Origin: Candidatus Eisenbacteria bacterium
GTDB taxonomy: Bacteria; Eisenbacteria; RBG-16-71-46; SZUA-252
Assembly: GCA_005893275.1 (NCBI GenBank)
Contig: VBOW01000027.1
Location: 1 to 64,000 of the forward strand
Length of the DNA stretch: 64,000 nucleotides
Direction: 5' to 3'
Shown piece after piece: positions 1-8,271 of the stretch; positions within the stretch are counted from its first letter, which is position 1, and every line of letters starts with the position of its first letter. The notes below the pieces were generated by a model. That model made no database searches. It was not told the DNA's origin and was given only the letters and a program-made list of their open reading frames with translations. Both the position numbers and the translations under genes were made by a program.

Positions 1-2
1 CC

Positions 3-713
3 ACGTCCTGGCACCGCTCGAGCATCGAAGAGGATCAGGTCGTGGTGGAGATTTTCTCCGACTCGCTCGGTTCCTTTCCGGCCGACAACTGGCGCTGGGG
101 TGCGGGCACCACGGATCCGGTATTCCCGTCTTCCACCGTGGAATTCCTGAACGCCGCCTCGGACGGCGACAGCCTCGGCCAGTTCACGCATCCGGCTGCG
201 GGATTCATGGAAGACCGGTACGACGTGGGGGGAGGTCCCGTTCCCGACGAGGGACGGTTGTGCTACGGCGAGAACTTCACGCTGTATCCCAACGGGATCG
301 TCCCGAATTATATCGCCGGGAAGGGGTCCCGCGACACGAGGCTCAATCGCGGCCACCCGGTGGCCTATACGATCTGGTGGTTCGTTCGCCAAGCGCTCAC
401 GGCCTGCGACAGCTTGAACCCGATCCGCGTCGACGACAGCAGCCTCCGCGATAAGACCTGGAATCCCGGCGACTACGTCCCGAGCTATTGGCTTATCCCC
501 CCGACCGGGAGCCAGATGGATGTGCTCGCGCGGGGAGGTTGGGCGGCCGGCAAGTGGAATCTGGAAATCAGGCGAAGGCTCGACACCGGATGGTCCGACG
601 ACGTCCAGCTCGTGCCGGGACGGCGTTACGCGATGCGGATCACGGTTCGGGACGCGTCCTCGACGCGGGGCAGCCGCTCCGTGCTCCTTCCCCTGCATCT
701 AAGGCCGAGGTAG
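3..713 (+). CDS. EB_dh-like haem-binding domain protein, C-terminal part
   Basis: The frame is already open at the left edge of the window, so the N-terminus is missing; 236 residues are visible. The tail resembles the ethylbenzene-dehydrogenase/DMSO-reductase type haem-binding domain: a DNWRWGAG stretch, many aromatic residues, and near the end GGWAAGKWNLEIRRRLDTG followed by a DDVQLVPG strand, the pattern by which that family usually closes. Such domains bind a haem b in periplasmic or secreted electron-transfer proteins. No CxxCH haem c motif is present in the visible part. It ends 7 bp before the next gene, so the two are probably co-transcribed. Family assignment is from remembered motifs only and is moderately sure. 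Confidence 0.5.
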   Translation, partial: TSWHRSSIEEDQVVVEIFSDSLGSFPADNWRWGAGTTDPVFPSSTVEFLNAASDGDSLGQFTHPAAGFMEDRYDVGGGPVPDEGRLCYGENFTLYPNGIVPNYIAGKGSRDTRLNRGHPVAYTIWWFVRQALTACDSLNPIRVDDSSLRDKTWNPGDYVPSYWLIPPTGSQMDVLARGGWAAGKWNLEIRRRLDTGWSDDVQLVPGRRYAMRITVRDASSTRGSRSVLLPLHLRPR

Positions 714-720
714 GCCGGGC

Positions 721-2355
721 ATGAGTCCCAACATCCTGGTTCGACCGGCCCGATGGAAGGGACGCGTGCCCCCACCGACCCCGCGTCGCGCGGCGGCGGG
801 CGCCCTCGTCTTGCTCGTCGCCGGTTGGGCGGGCCCGGCCGTCGCCCAGGCTCAAATCTCGGAGGCTTGGACGAGGGCGTCGACCGTCGACGTCGACGCG
901 CGGACTATTTCGGCGCGCTTCGACGCCATGGGCGGGCTCGAGGCGTCGGTCGAGGATCCGCAGAATGGCGTCAATCCCTACGCCTTTTCGGACAATCCTG
1001 CGGGCCTACTCGCGGATCAGGACTCCTCGAGCATCGAAGAGTCCTCGCACTACGATAATTTCAGGGACACCTATTTCGGCCTTCCGCACAGCGTCGTGCA
1101 GCGGCGGAGCGGACTCGACGCCGCGCTCCGTAACAGCCAGGGATGGGTGCTGGGTCTCGAAGGGATCTACGGCGGCGTGAACGCGAGCCGCCACGATCTC
1201 TTCCCATCCCCCGACAACGGCCGCTTCATCCGAGACTTCGACGTCCTCTACCCCGCCAACTTCAATCCCTCCCTCGGGGACCATCATATCGGGGCGAGCG
1301 TCATCGTGCCGAGGCTGGGCGTCACCTACGGCCGCAAGTTCTTCAAGAAGGTCACGCTTGCCGGACGCCTCCGATACCGGCACGAGACCGAGTCGCGCAA
1401 CGTACCGAATCCGTACCAATTGAATCTTACGTCGTCCCAGCTTGGATTTTCCGGCGGCGCCCTCCTGGATCCCCGGCTCGGACCGCTCGCGCTCACACTC
1501 GCCGCGTCGGGGGAATGGATGGGGCATCACGTCCGCGGATTGAGCGCGGGCCCGTTCAACGAGGACCATTACGATTGGAATCGGCCGGAGGTCAGCTACA
1601 ACGCGCAGCTCGGAATCCGGTACAAGGACTGGGTACGGGGGATCATCGACGGCCGCCACCGCTCGCATGACGGCGAGGAGATCGCCGAGGTCAATTGGGC
1701 CGCCCAGTACTTCCTGAATCCGCTCCCGATCAACAATACCAATCCCTCGGAGAGCGTCTTCAAGAAGAAGTGGTCCGCGCTCCTGAGCGGCCTGAGGCGA
1801 AACGAGGTGGCATCGCGCTGGATGTTCGACCTCCCCGGAACCCCGGCGCACCTGGGCGTTCGCTACCGCTACTACCGCGAGCTCGAGGTAATCCGGCCGA
1901 ACGACACGGTGCTCGCTTCCGCGCGGGAGCTCAATGTGCGACGGCTCGGCTACCAAGCGGACGGGGGTGTTTCGGTCGACCTGCCCGGCGGACGGGGGCT
2001 TCTGGGCACCGAGGTGCAATTCGCCCGTGAGGGGCGGATCGATTACACCGGCGCGCTTCCCGATATCGCAAGCGCGGAGCTTACCTACCATTTCGGCGCA
2101 GAATATCGCGCGCGCTCCTGGCTTCCGCTTCGTGGCGGCTTCGTCTTGATCCGCCGTGACCCGGATCGCAGGGACGGCTTTCCTCCCGTCAAGGGGGTTC
2201 GCCTGACCGCCGGCCTGGGATATTTCTGGGGCTTCCTCGACTCCCAAGTCGACGTCGCATTCGCGCACGAGCACGTGACCTTCACCCCCGGGGACCCGAG
2301 CGAGGAGATCTCTCGCAGCGACCGGGCGTCGATCGTGTTTCGCCACCTCTTCTGA
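721..2355 (+). CDS. Predicted outer-membrane beta-barrel protein, function unknown
   Basis: A 544-residue protein with an N-terminal export signal: basic residues, a hydrophobic stretch (about 25-40) and an AQA-type cleavage site. The mature part has alternating polar/hydrophobic strands rich in Tyr, Arg and Gly, an N-terminal MGGLEAS...NPYAFSDNPAGL segment reminiscent of PorV/FadL-like barrels, and a terminal Phe (RHLF) as expected for proteins inserted by the Bam machinery. I recognise no named family. It sits between the haem-domain gene and tldD, with 22 bp to tldD, suggesting one transcript. ATG was chosen because it gives the complete signal peptide. It could be a substrate channel or a protein partner of the upstream haem protein; that is speculation. 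Confidence 0.7.
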   Translation: MSPNILVRPARWKGRVPPPTPRRAAAGALVLLVAGWAGPAVAQAQISEAWTRASTVDVDARTISARFDAMGGLEASVEDPQNGVNPYAFSDNPAGLLADQDSSSIEESSHYDNFRDTYFGLPHSVVQRRSGLDAALRNSQGWVLGLEGIYGGVNASRHDLFPSPDNGRFIRDFDVLYPANFNPSLGDHHIGASVIVPRLGVTYGRKFFKKVTLAGRLRYRHETESRNVPNPYQLNLTSSQLGFSGGALLDPRLGPLALTLAASGEWMGHHVRGLSAGPFNEDHYDWNRPEVSYNAQLGIRYKDWVRGIIDGRHRSHDGEEIAEVNWAAQYFLNPLPINNTNPSESVFKKKWSALLSGLRRNEVASRWMFDLPGTPAHLGVRYRYYRELEVIRPNDTVLASARELNVRRLGYQADGGVSVDLPGGRGLLGTEVQFAREGRIDYTGALPDIASAELTYHFGAEYRARSWLPLRGGFVLIRRDPDRRDGFPPVKGVRLTAGLGYFWGFLDSQVDVAFAHEHVTFTPGDPSEEISRSDRASIVFRHLF

Positions 2356-2377
2356 ACCTCCCTCGGAACCCAGCCGC

Positions 2378-3826
2378 TTGAGGGACCTCGCTCGTCTCGC
2401 GCTCGATACCGCGGCGGCGCTGGGCGCGGAGTACGGCGATGTCCGCGCCATTGAGCTCGCCCGCGAAGACCTCCAAGTGAAAAACGGCGAAGTCGGCGGG
2501 CTCGACCTGAGCGAGTCCGCCGGCCTCGGCGTCCGCGTCCTCGTGGGGGGCGCCTGGGGGTTCGCGGCCACGGACGAGCTGACGAAGCAGGGCGCCGAGC
2601 GCTGCGCGGCCCAGGCGGTCTCGATCGGCCGCGCGAGCGCGAGCCTGAAGCACGAGAACGTCCGGCTGGCACCGGAGCCCGCGCATCGCGCGGTCTGGGC
2701 GTCCGAGTGCGCGATCGATCCCTTCGACGTGTCGCTCGAGCGAAAGCTCGATCTTCTCTTTCGCATCGACGCCGAGATCCGCTCCGTCAAGGGCGTGAAG
2801 AACGCGGAGTCCTTCCTCTCGTTTCAGCGGAAGCGTCAGCTCTTTCTCAGCACCGAGGGCTCGGACATCGAGCAGACGCTCACGCGCTCGGGGGGCGGCT
2901 GCACCTCCACCGCGGTTTCTGCCGACGACGTGCAGCGGCGAAGCTACCCGCAGGCCGAGGGTCTCTACCAGATGCTCGGATACGAGCTCATCGAGGCGAC
3001 CCCGTACGTCGAAAACGCGCGCCGGATTGCCGAGGAGTCGGTCGCGCTTCTGAGCGCGGCGCAGTGCCCGTCGGGAGAGCACGACATCATCCTGGAAGGC
3101 TCGCAGCTCGCCCTTCAGATCCACGAGTCCGTCGGCCACCCGACCGAGCTGGACCGGGTGCTGGGCATGGAGGCGAACTACGCCGGCACCAGTTTTCTCA
3201 CCCTCGAGAAGCGGAACAAGCTCGCGTTCGGCTCGAAGATCGTGAACCTGGTCGCGGACGCGACCCTCCCGAACGGGCTCGCCACGTTCGGCTTCGACGA
3301 CGACGGCGTCGAAGGACAGCGCTGGCACATCGTTCGCGACGGGCTCTTCGTAGGGTATCTCACCTCGCGGGAGCTGGCGCACCGCGCCGGAGAATCCCGG
3401 AGCCGGGGGTGCGTCCGGTCGGACGGCTGGCACCACATCCCGATGATCCGGATGGTGAACCTGAGCCTCCAGCCGGGAACGGGAACGCTCGAGAACCTGC
3501 TCGCCGACACCGATCACGCGATTCTCATGGAGACGAATCGGAGCTGGAGCATCGATCAGCTCCGATACAACTTCCAGTTCAAGACGGAGCTCGCCTGGGA
3601 GATCCGCAAGGGAAAGAGAGTCCGGCTCCTCAAGAACCCGACCTATCAGGGCATCACCACGCAGTTTTGGAACTCGTGCGATTTCATCTGCGGTCCCGAG
3701 GAATGGAAGCCTTGGGGCGTGGTGAATTGCGGCAAGGGGCAGCCCGGACAGGTCGCCGAGATCACCCACGGCGCCGCTCCCGCGCGGTTCCGGAACGTCC
3801 GCGTCGGCGCGGGATACGATGAATAG
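2378..3826 (+). CDS. tldD: TldD metalloprotease subunit
   Basis: This 482-residue protein is the catalytic subunit of the TldD-TldE zinc protease, a cytoplasmic heterodimer that trims unfolded peptides and matures some ribosomally made peptides. The HExxxH zinc motif is present as HESVGH at residues 249-254, followed by the family's GMEANYAGTSF segment. The C-terminal half keeps conserved stretches such as LMETNRSWSIDQ and GITTQFWNSCD. Length is normal for the family. The start is TTG; no ATG or GTG gives the full N-terminal domain. The stop overlaps the tldE start by 8 bp, indicating translational coupling and equal amounts of both subunits. No precursor peptide gene was recognised nearby, so housekeeping proteolysis is as likely as peptide maturation. 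Confidence 0.93.
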   Translation: MRDLARLALDTAAALGAEYGDVRAIELAREDLQVKNGEVGGLDLSESAGLGVRVLVGGAWGFAATDELTKQGAERCAAQAVSIGRASASLKHENVRLAPEPAHRAVWASECAIDPFDVSLERKLDLLFRIDAEIRSVKGVKNAESFLSFQRKRQLFLSTEGSDIEQTLTRSGGGCTSTAVSADDVQRRSYPQAEGLYQMLGYELIEATPYVENARRIAEESVALLSAAQCPSGEHDIILEGSQLALQIHESVGHPTELDRVLGMEANYAGTSFLTLEKRNKLAFGSKIVNLVADATLPNGLATFGFDDDGVEGQRWHIVRDGLFVGYLTSRELAHRAGESRSRGCVRSDGWHHIPMIRMVNLSLQPGTGTLENLLADTDHAILMETNRSWSIDQLRYNFQFKTELAWEIRKGKRVRLLKNPTYQGITTQFWNSCDFICGPEEWKPWGVVNCGKGQPGQVAEITHGAAPARFRNVRVGAGYDE

Positions 3827-5165
3827 GGACGACGCGAAGTCGCTCCTCGATCAGGCCCTTGCCGCGGCGCGCGGGGAGGAGATCGAGCTTTTCCTGGGGG
3901 GCGGGACCGAGGCCCTGACCCGCTTCGCGAACAACGAGATCACCCAGAACGTCGCCGAGCGCCGCTATCTCCTGTCGGCCCGCGTCGTGCAGGGAAAGCG
4001 CACCGGCCGGGCCACCGGGAACGATCTGAGCCGCGCGGGCATCGAGCGGCTCATCGAGCGGGCCTCCGCGGCGGCGCGACTCCAGCCGGAGATCGCGGAT
4101 CTCCTCCCGTTGCCGGGACCGCAGCAGTATCAGCCGGTCGACGCGCTCGATCCCGAAACGGAATCGCTCGACGCCGACGTCCGGGCGCGCGAGGTGGGGC
4201 GCGCGGTCGAGCGCTCCCGCGCGGCGGGGCTCGAAGGAGCCGGCATCTACGAGGTCCGCGCGGGCACGATCGGGGACTACGGCGAGATCGGCCCGCTCGC
4301 GATCGCGAACTCGCGCGGGCTGTTCGCCTACCACGCCGGCACGTCGGCGACCTTTCGGGTGTCGGCCCTCGACGGGACCGCCTCGGGCTGGGCCGGGCGC
4401 GAGTCCCATCGCGCGCGCGACATCGACGGCGGCGCGCTTTCGGCTCGGGCGGTGGAGAAGGCGATCCGATCGCGCGAACCGAAATCCTGGGATCCGGGCC
4501 GATACACCGTGGTGCTCGAGCCGGCCGCCGTCGCGGATTTCATCCAGGACATGTCGTGGATCTCCTTCGGCGCGCTACTGGTCCAGGAGGGACGGAGTTT
4601 CCTGTCGGGGAAGATGGGGCAGAAGGTCATGGGGGAGAACATCACGCTGCGCGACGACCCCTACCATCCGCTCCACCGGGGGAGCCCGTTCGACGCCGAG
4701 GGGATGCCGACCCGTCCGACCACCATCATCGAACGCGGGGTCGCCCGGAGCGCGGTGTACGACCGGCAAACCGCGGCCAAAGAGGGGCGTGAGAGCACCG
4801 GCCACGGGCTCCCGGTCCCGAACACGTATGGGCCCATGGCGCGCCATCTCGTTCTGGAGGGAGGCGAGGCGAGCGTGGAGGATCTGGTCCGCCGCGTGGA
4901 CAAGGGGCTTCTCGTCACCCGCGTGTGGTACACGAACGTCGTGGATCCCAAGACCGTGACCCTCACGGGAATGACGCGCGACGGGCTCTTCGCGATCGAG
5001 AAGGGAAAGGTCACCCACGCGGTTCGGAATTTTCGATTCAATCAGAGCGTGATTGAGATGCTCCGCGACGTGGAGGGGATGTCGCGGCCGGAGCGCTCGG
5101 GGGGGGTTGTTTGCCCCGGCCTTCTCGTCCACGGCTTCCACATGTCGAGCGGGACGGAATTCTAA
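3819..5165 (+). CDS. tldE: TldE/PmbA protease partner subunit
   Basis: A 448-residue homologue of TldD lacking the HExxxH zinc motif, which identifies it as the non-catalytic partner TldE (PmbA). It carries family hallmarks: an N-terminal ELFLGGGTEALTRFANNEITQNV strand region, the PFDAEGMPTRPTTIIERGV block, and a C-terminal LVTRVWYTNVVDPKTVTLTG followed by GLFAIEKGKVTHAVRNFRFN. It forms a heterodimer with TldD in the cytoplasm. The ATG overlaps the tldD stop. It is the last gene of the first transcription unit: it is followed by an AT-rich stretch with a promoter-like sequence. Confidence 0.92.
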   Translation: MNRDDAKSLLDQALAAARGEEIELFLGGGTEALTRFANNEITQNVAERRYLLSARVVQGKRTGRATGNDLSRAGIERLIERASAAARLQPEIADLLPLPGPQQYQPVDALDPETESLDADVRAREVGRAVERSRAAGLEGAGIYEVRAGTIGDYGEIGPLAIANSRGLFAYHAGTSATFRVSALDGTASGWAGRESHRARDIDGGALSARAVEKAIRSREPKSWDPGRYTVVLEPAAVADFIQDMSWISFGALLVQEGRSFLSGKMGQKVMGENITLRDDPYHPLHRGSPFDAEGMPTRPTTIIERGVARSAVYDRQTAAKEGRESTGHGLPVPNTYGPMARHLVLEGGEASVEDLVRRVDKGLLVTRVWYTNVVDPKTVTLTGMTRDGLFAIEKGKVTHAVRNFRFNQSVIEMLRDVEGMSRPERSGGVVCPGLLVHGFHMSSGTEF

Positions 5166-5175
5166 TAAAATTTGT

Positions 5176-5205
5176 TTGCCGGCCGGGGCGGGTCTTCGGT
5201 ATAAT
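5176..5205 (+). promoter_or_regulatory. Putative sigma70-type promoter, distal, for the TonB receptor cassette
   Basis: TTGCCG, an 18-bp spacer and a perfect TATAAT lie just after the tldE stop in an unusually AT-rich patch. Transcription from here would give a leader of about 250 nt before the receptor start. The -10 box is excellent; the -35 box matches at four of six positions. Confidence 0.5.
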
Positions 5206-5459
5206 GCGGGCCCGAGCGGCGGGGGCCACGCCGCGCGTCGTGGTGCGCTGTCCCTCCCCCCGCGCAGGTCCCTACTTTTCCGCACCAGTTCGCCGGCTGT
5301 GAGAAGACCTTGACAGAATTGAACCCCACGGAAACGGCGTCCCCAAGTCGGACAAGCGGGTGTATTGCAACGAATTGGCTTGACTCGGGCCCGCAGAATC
5401 GCCATAAAGATAGCCGGTTTCCGATGACACCCCCGTCCAGGAAAGGAGCGGTTACGCAT
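5206..5459 (+). other. Long untranslated leader before the TonB receptor
   Basis: About 250 bases without a convincing gene. A TTG-initiated frame joins the receptor gene upstream, but its first 50 residues are polar and would bury the signal peptide, so I read this as leader. It includes GC-rich self-complementary patches and a second, weaker promoter candidate close to the gene. I see no match to a cobalamin or other riboswitch core (no B12-box-like sequence). Confidence 0.5.
5380..5408 (+). promoter_or_regulatory. Weak second promoter candidate for the TonB receptor
   Basis: TTGACT, 17 bp, then CATAAA. The -35 is good, the -10 is mediocre and does not follow the TAnnnT form seen elsewhere in this window. 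If used, it would give a short leader of roughly 45 nt. Confidence 0.3.
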
Positions 5460-8198
5460 ATGCCGAGCCAGCTTGGCCGTCGCAAGCATCGGACGGTCCT
5501 CGCCTGCGTCGTCGCGCTCCTCCTCGGCCTCACCTTCGTGGGACCTGCGGTTTCGTCCGCTCAGGCACAGACCGGCGCGATCACGGGAAAGATCACGGAT
5601 GACAGTGGAGTCGGGGTGCCGTACGCGAACGTCTTCATCAAGGGAACCCAATTGGGGGGGATGGCCAACGCGGAAGGGAAATTCACCATCACCAAGGTGC
5701 CCGTCGGCGCGTACACCCTCTCCGTGAAAAGCGTCGGCCACGCCACGGTCGAGAAACCCGTCCAGGTGAATGCCAACCAGACCGCGACGGTCAACTTCCA
5801 GATATCGGAGCAGGCGGTCAAGCTCAAGGGTGTCGACGTCAAAGGAGACGTCAAGATCGCGATCCGCAAGAAGGACAGCTCCACGAAGCAGATCGTCACG
5901 AGCGAAGATCTCCGCTCGCTCCCGGTGGACAACTACAAGGAGGCGATCGGGCTCAAGGCGGGCGTGATCAGCCAGGGAGGCGAGCTTCACTTCCGCGGCG
6001 GACGGGGGGACGAGGTCCTCACGATCGTGAACGGGATCGCGAGCCGCAATCCCATGCGCGCCGAGGGGGTGGATCTCGGGCTCCTCGCGGTGTCCTCCAG
6101 CGAGCAGGTGCTCGGAGGTCTGGACGCTCAGTACGGGAACGCCCTTTCGGGCGTGATCAACCTCACGACACGCGAAGGGGGCGACAAGTTCGGGGGCGAG
6201 GTCCGGTACTTCACGGACCGTTACGGCGAGGCCGACAAATCCTTCAACAATTTCGAACGGCTCAGCACCGGCTTCGGGGGGCCGTTCCTCTTCCCGAAGA
6301 CGAATTATTTCATCTCATTCGAGGGCACGTACACGGACACCTATCTCCGGAACGTCGCGACCCACCGGGAGCATCGGTTCCTGGATTTCATCCGGCTCGG
6401 GAACCGGCAGTCGAACAGCGCGAAGCTCTCGAGCAAGCTGACGTTCAAGCTGACCCCGAACGAGAAGCTCAACTTCGAGGTCATCAAGAACCGGAGCCTG
6501 GACGGAGAGTTCAACAACCGCTGGAATCGGCAGGGGTTCGTCCACGTCATCCAGGATTCCACGGCGCCGACGGACGGCACCGTCACGACCCGATACGGCG
6601 CCTGGTCCTATTTCCAGGTGGATTCAAGCTACATCCCGATCAATACCGCGGAGCATCTTCCGGTTACCGAGGAGGACTACCTCCAAACGGCGGTGACCTG
6701 GAAGCACACGCTCGGCGTCGGCACGATTTACAACCTGCGCGCGGGACGGCAGCAATGGGAAACGACGAGCGACGTGCTCGACCGGATGCCCTGGGAGTAC
6801 CAGCAGCTGCCGAACAACTACTACGACCCGCAGAACCGGTTGGAAGGGCCCTACTACGTGACCAACGGTGACTATCCCCACTTCGAGCGAAAGCGCACGG
6901 TCACGTATACCTTGAACGGGGATTTCTCGAAACGGCTTGGAAAACCGGCGGACCAGGGCGGGCACCCCCACAATCTCATGACCGGCGGGGACATCAACTA
7001 CAACGACCTGGGATTCCTGAGGACGAATTTCCCGAATATCCTCACCGGGCAGGGTCTCTACGGCGCCGACCGGGACGAGTTCCGTTTCTTCAATCCCGAG
7101 GGCTCGTTCTTCGTCCAGGATCGCTGGGAATACGAGGGGATGGTGCTGAACGCGGGAATCCGGTATGACAACTTCTCCGTGGGAAACCAGATCTCGTCGG
7201 CCGAAGTGCGCGACCGGGTCAAGACGCAGATCAGCCCCCGGATCGGCATCGCCTACCCGATCTCGGATCGGGACGTGATGAGCTTCCACTACGGCCGCCT
7301 CTTCCAGGTGCCGGATCGGCAGTACATCTATCAGGGGCGCCTCATCTCGGCGACCTCGCGCGGCAATCCGAATCTGGAGCCCCAAACGACGATCAGCTAC
7401 CAGCTCGGAGTCCAGCACCTCTTCAGCAAGGACATCTACGGCCAGTTCGGCGTCTACTTCAAGGACATCTTCGGGCTCCTCACCACGGTGGACCAGGCGA
7501 TCCCGGGCTTCGCGATCACCATCCCAACGTACGTGAACGCCGATTACGCGTCCTCCCGAGGGGTGGAGTTCACGCTGATCAAACGCTTCAGCCGCGGGTT
7601 CGCCGGCGAGCTCAACTATACCTATGGGAACGCCACCGGCACGGCGTCGGACCCCAACCGCGCCTTGCCGAACCAGGGGAATCTGCGGGACCAGTTCAAA
7701 CCCATAGCCGAGCAGCCGCTCGACTGGGACCAGAGGCACAACATTTCAGCGACGTTGAGTCTGGGGAACGAGAAGGATTGGCGCGCGTCCTTTGTCTACC
7801 AATTCGGGTCGGGCTTCCCGTTCACGCCGCACCTGCGGGAGGAGCGGCGGCAGAATCCCGATCTCATCAACTCGCGGCGTCTCCCCTCCGTATCGACGCT
7901 CTCGATGCAGGGGGAGCGGTTCTTCAGGGCGTGGGGCCAGGACCTCACGTTGTACGTGCAGGGCACGAACCTGCTCGACGCGGAGAATATCAGCAACCTG
8001 GAACCGGATCTCTGGCCGCCGGGCGCCATCAACCCGAAATCCTACAATGTCTACTACACGGAGACAGGTCGCGCGGGGGGCGCGTTCCTGACCCAGGACC
8101 AAGACGGAGACGGCCGAGAGGATTGGTACCCGGTCCACGATCCGCGGGTGTTCCAGCAGGGACGCACGATCCGGGTCGGGCTCGGCGTGCAATTCTAG
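5460..8198 (+). CDS. TonB-dependent outer-membrane receptor with carboxypeptidase-like regulatory domain
   Basis: A 912-residue receptor. After a clear signal peptide (basic MPSQLGRRKHR, hydrophobic core, SAQAQ cleavage) comes a CarboxypepD_reg-like domain (about residues 40-120, GKITDDSGVGVPYANVFIKG). Next are a plug domain with ELHFRGGRGDEVLTIVNG and a 22-strand-type barrel containing FFVQDRWEYEGMVLNAGIRYD and TSRGNPNLEPQTTISYQLG. It would import a ligand across the outer membrane using TonB-ExbBD energy; the substrate cannot be inferred. The start is set at the ATG 11 nt after AAGGAG, because an in-frame TTG 150 bp upstream would hide the signal peptide. The protein ends with a typical barrel strand, GLGVQF. 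It leads a cassette of secreted and outer-membrane proteins. Confidence 0.9.
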   Translation: MPSQLGRRKHRTVLACVVALLLGLTFVGPAVSSAQAQTGAITGKITDDSGVGVPYANVFIKGTQLGGMANAEGKFTITKVPVGAYTLSVKSVGHATVEKPVQVNANQTATVNFQISEQAVKLKGVDVKGDVKIAIRKKDSSTKQIVTSEDLRSLPVDNYKEAIGLKAGVISQGGELHFRGGRGDEVLTIVNGIASRNPMRAEGVDLGLLAVSSSEQVLGGLDAQYGNALSGVINLTTREGGDKFGGEVRYFTDRYGEADKSFNNFERLSTGFGGPFLFPKTNYFISFEGTYTDTYLRNVATHREHRFLDFIRLGNRQSNSAKLSSKLTFKLTPNEKLNFEVIKNRSLDGEFNNRWNRQGFVHVIQDSTAPTDGTVTTRYGAWSYFQVDSSYIPINTAEHLPVTEEDYLQTAVTWKHTLGVGTIYNLRAGRQQWETTSDVLDRMPWEYQQLPNNYYDPQNRLEGPYYVTNGDYPHFERKRTVTYTLNGDFSKRLGKPADQGGHPHNLMTGGDINYNDLGFLRTNFPNILTGQGLYGADRDEFRFFNPEGSFFVQDRWEYEGMVLNAGIRYDNFSVGNQISSAEVRDRVKTQISPRIGIAYPISDRDVMSFHYGRLFQVPDRQYIYQGRLISATSRGNPNLEPQTTISYQLGVQHLFSKDIYGQFGVYFKDIFGLLTTVDQAIPGFAITIPTYVNADYASSRGVEFTLIKRFSRGFAGELNYTYGNATGTASDPNRALPNQGNLRDQFKPIAEQPLDWDQRHNISATLSLGNEKDWRASFVYQFGSGFPFTPHLREERRQNPDLINSRRLPSVSTLSMQGERFFRAWGQDLTLYVQGTNLLDAENISNLEPDLWPPGAINPKSYNVYYTETGRAGGAFLTQDQDGDGREDWYPVHDPRVFQQGRTIRVGLGVQF

Positions 8199-8271
8199 TG
8201 CGGCGGGCGGAACGCGGACCGATCACCATAGAAGCAGCCAGGGCTGACATTCGCGCAAGGGGGAGGATCGG

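Noticed and set aside
1006-2790. 594-residue open frame on the minus strand
   Set aside because: It runs antisense to the barrel and tldD genes, has no recognisable motif or ribosome site, and reflects the scarcity of stop codons in GC-rich DNA.
5310-5338. TTGACA as a -35 box for the receptor
   Set aside because: The hexamer is perfect, but no TAnnnT-like -10 lies 16-19 bp downstream.
5310-5459. TTG start giving a 50-residue N-terminal extension of the TonB receptor
   Set aside because: The extension is polar and would place the signal peptide internally; a ribosome site precedes the later ATG.
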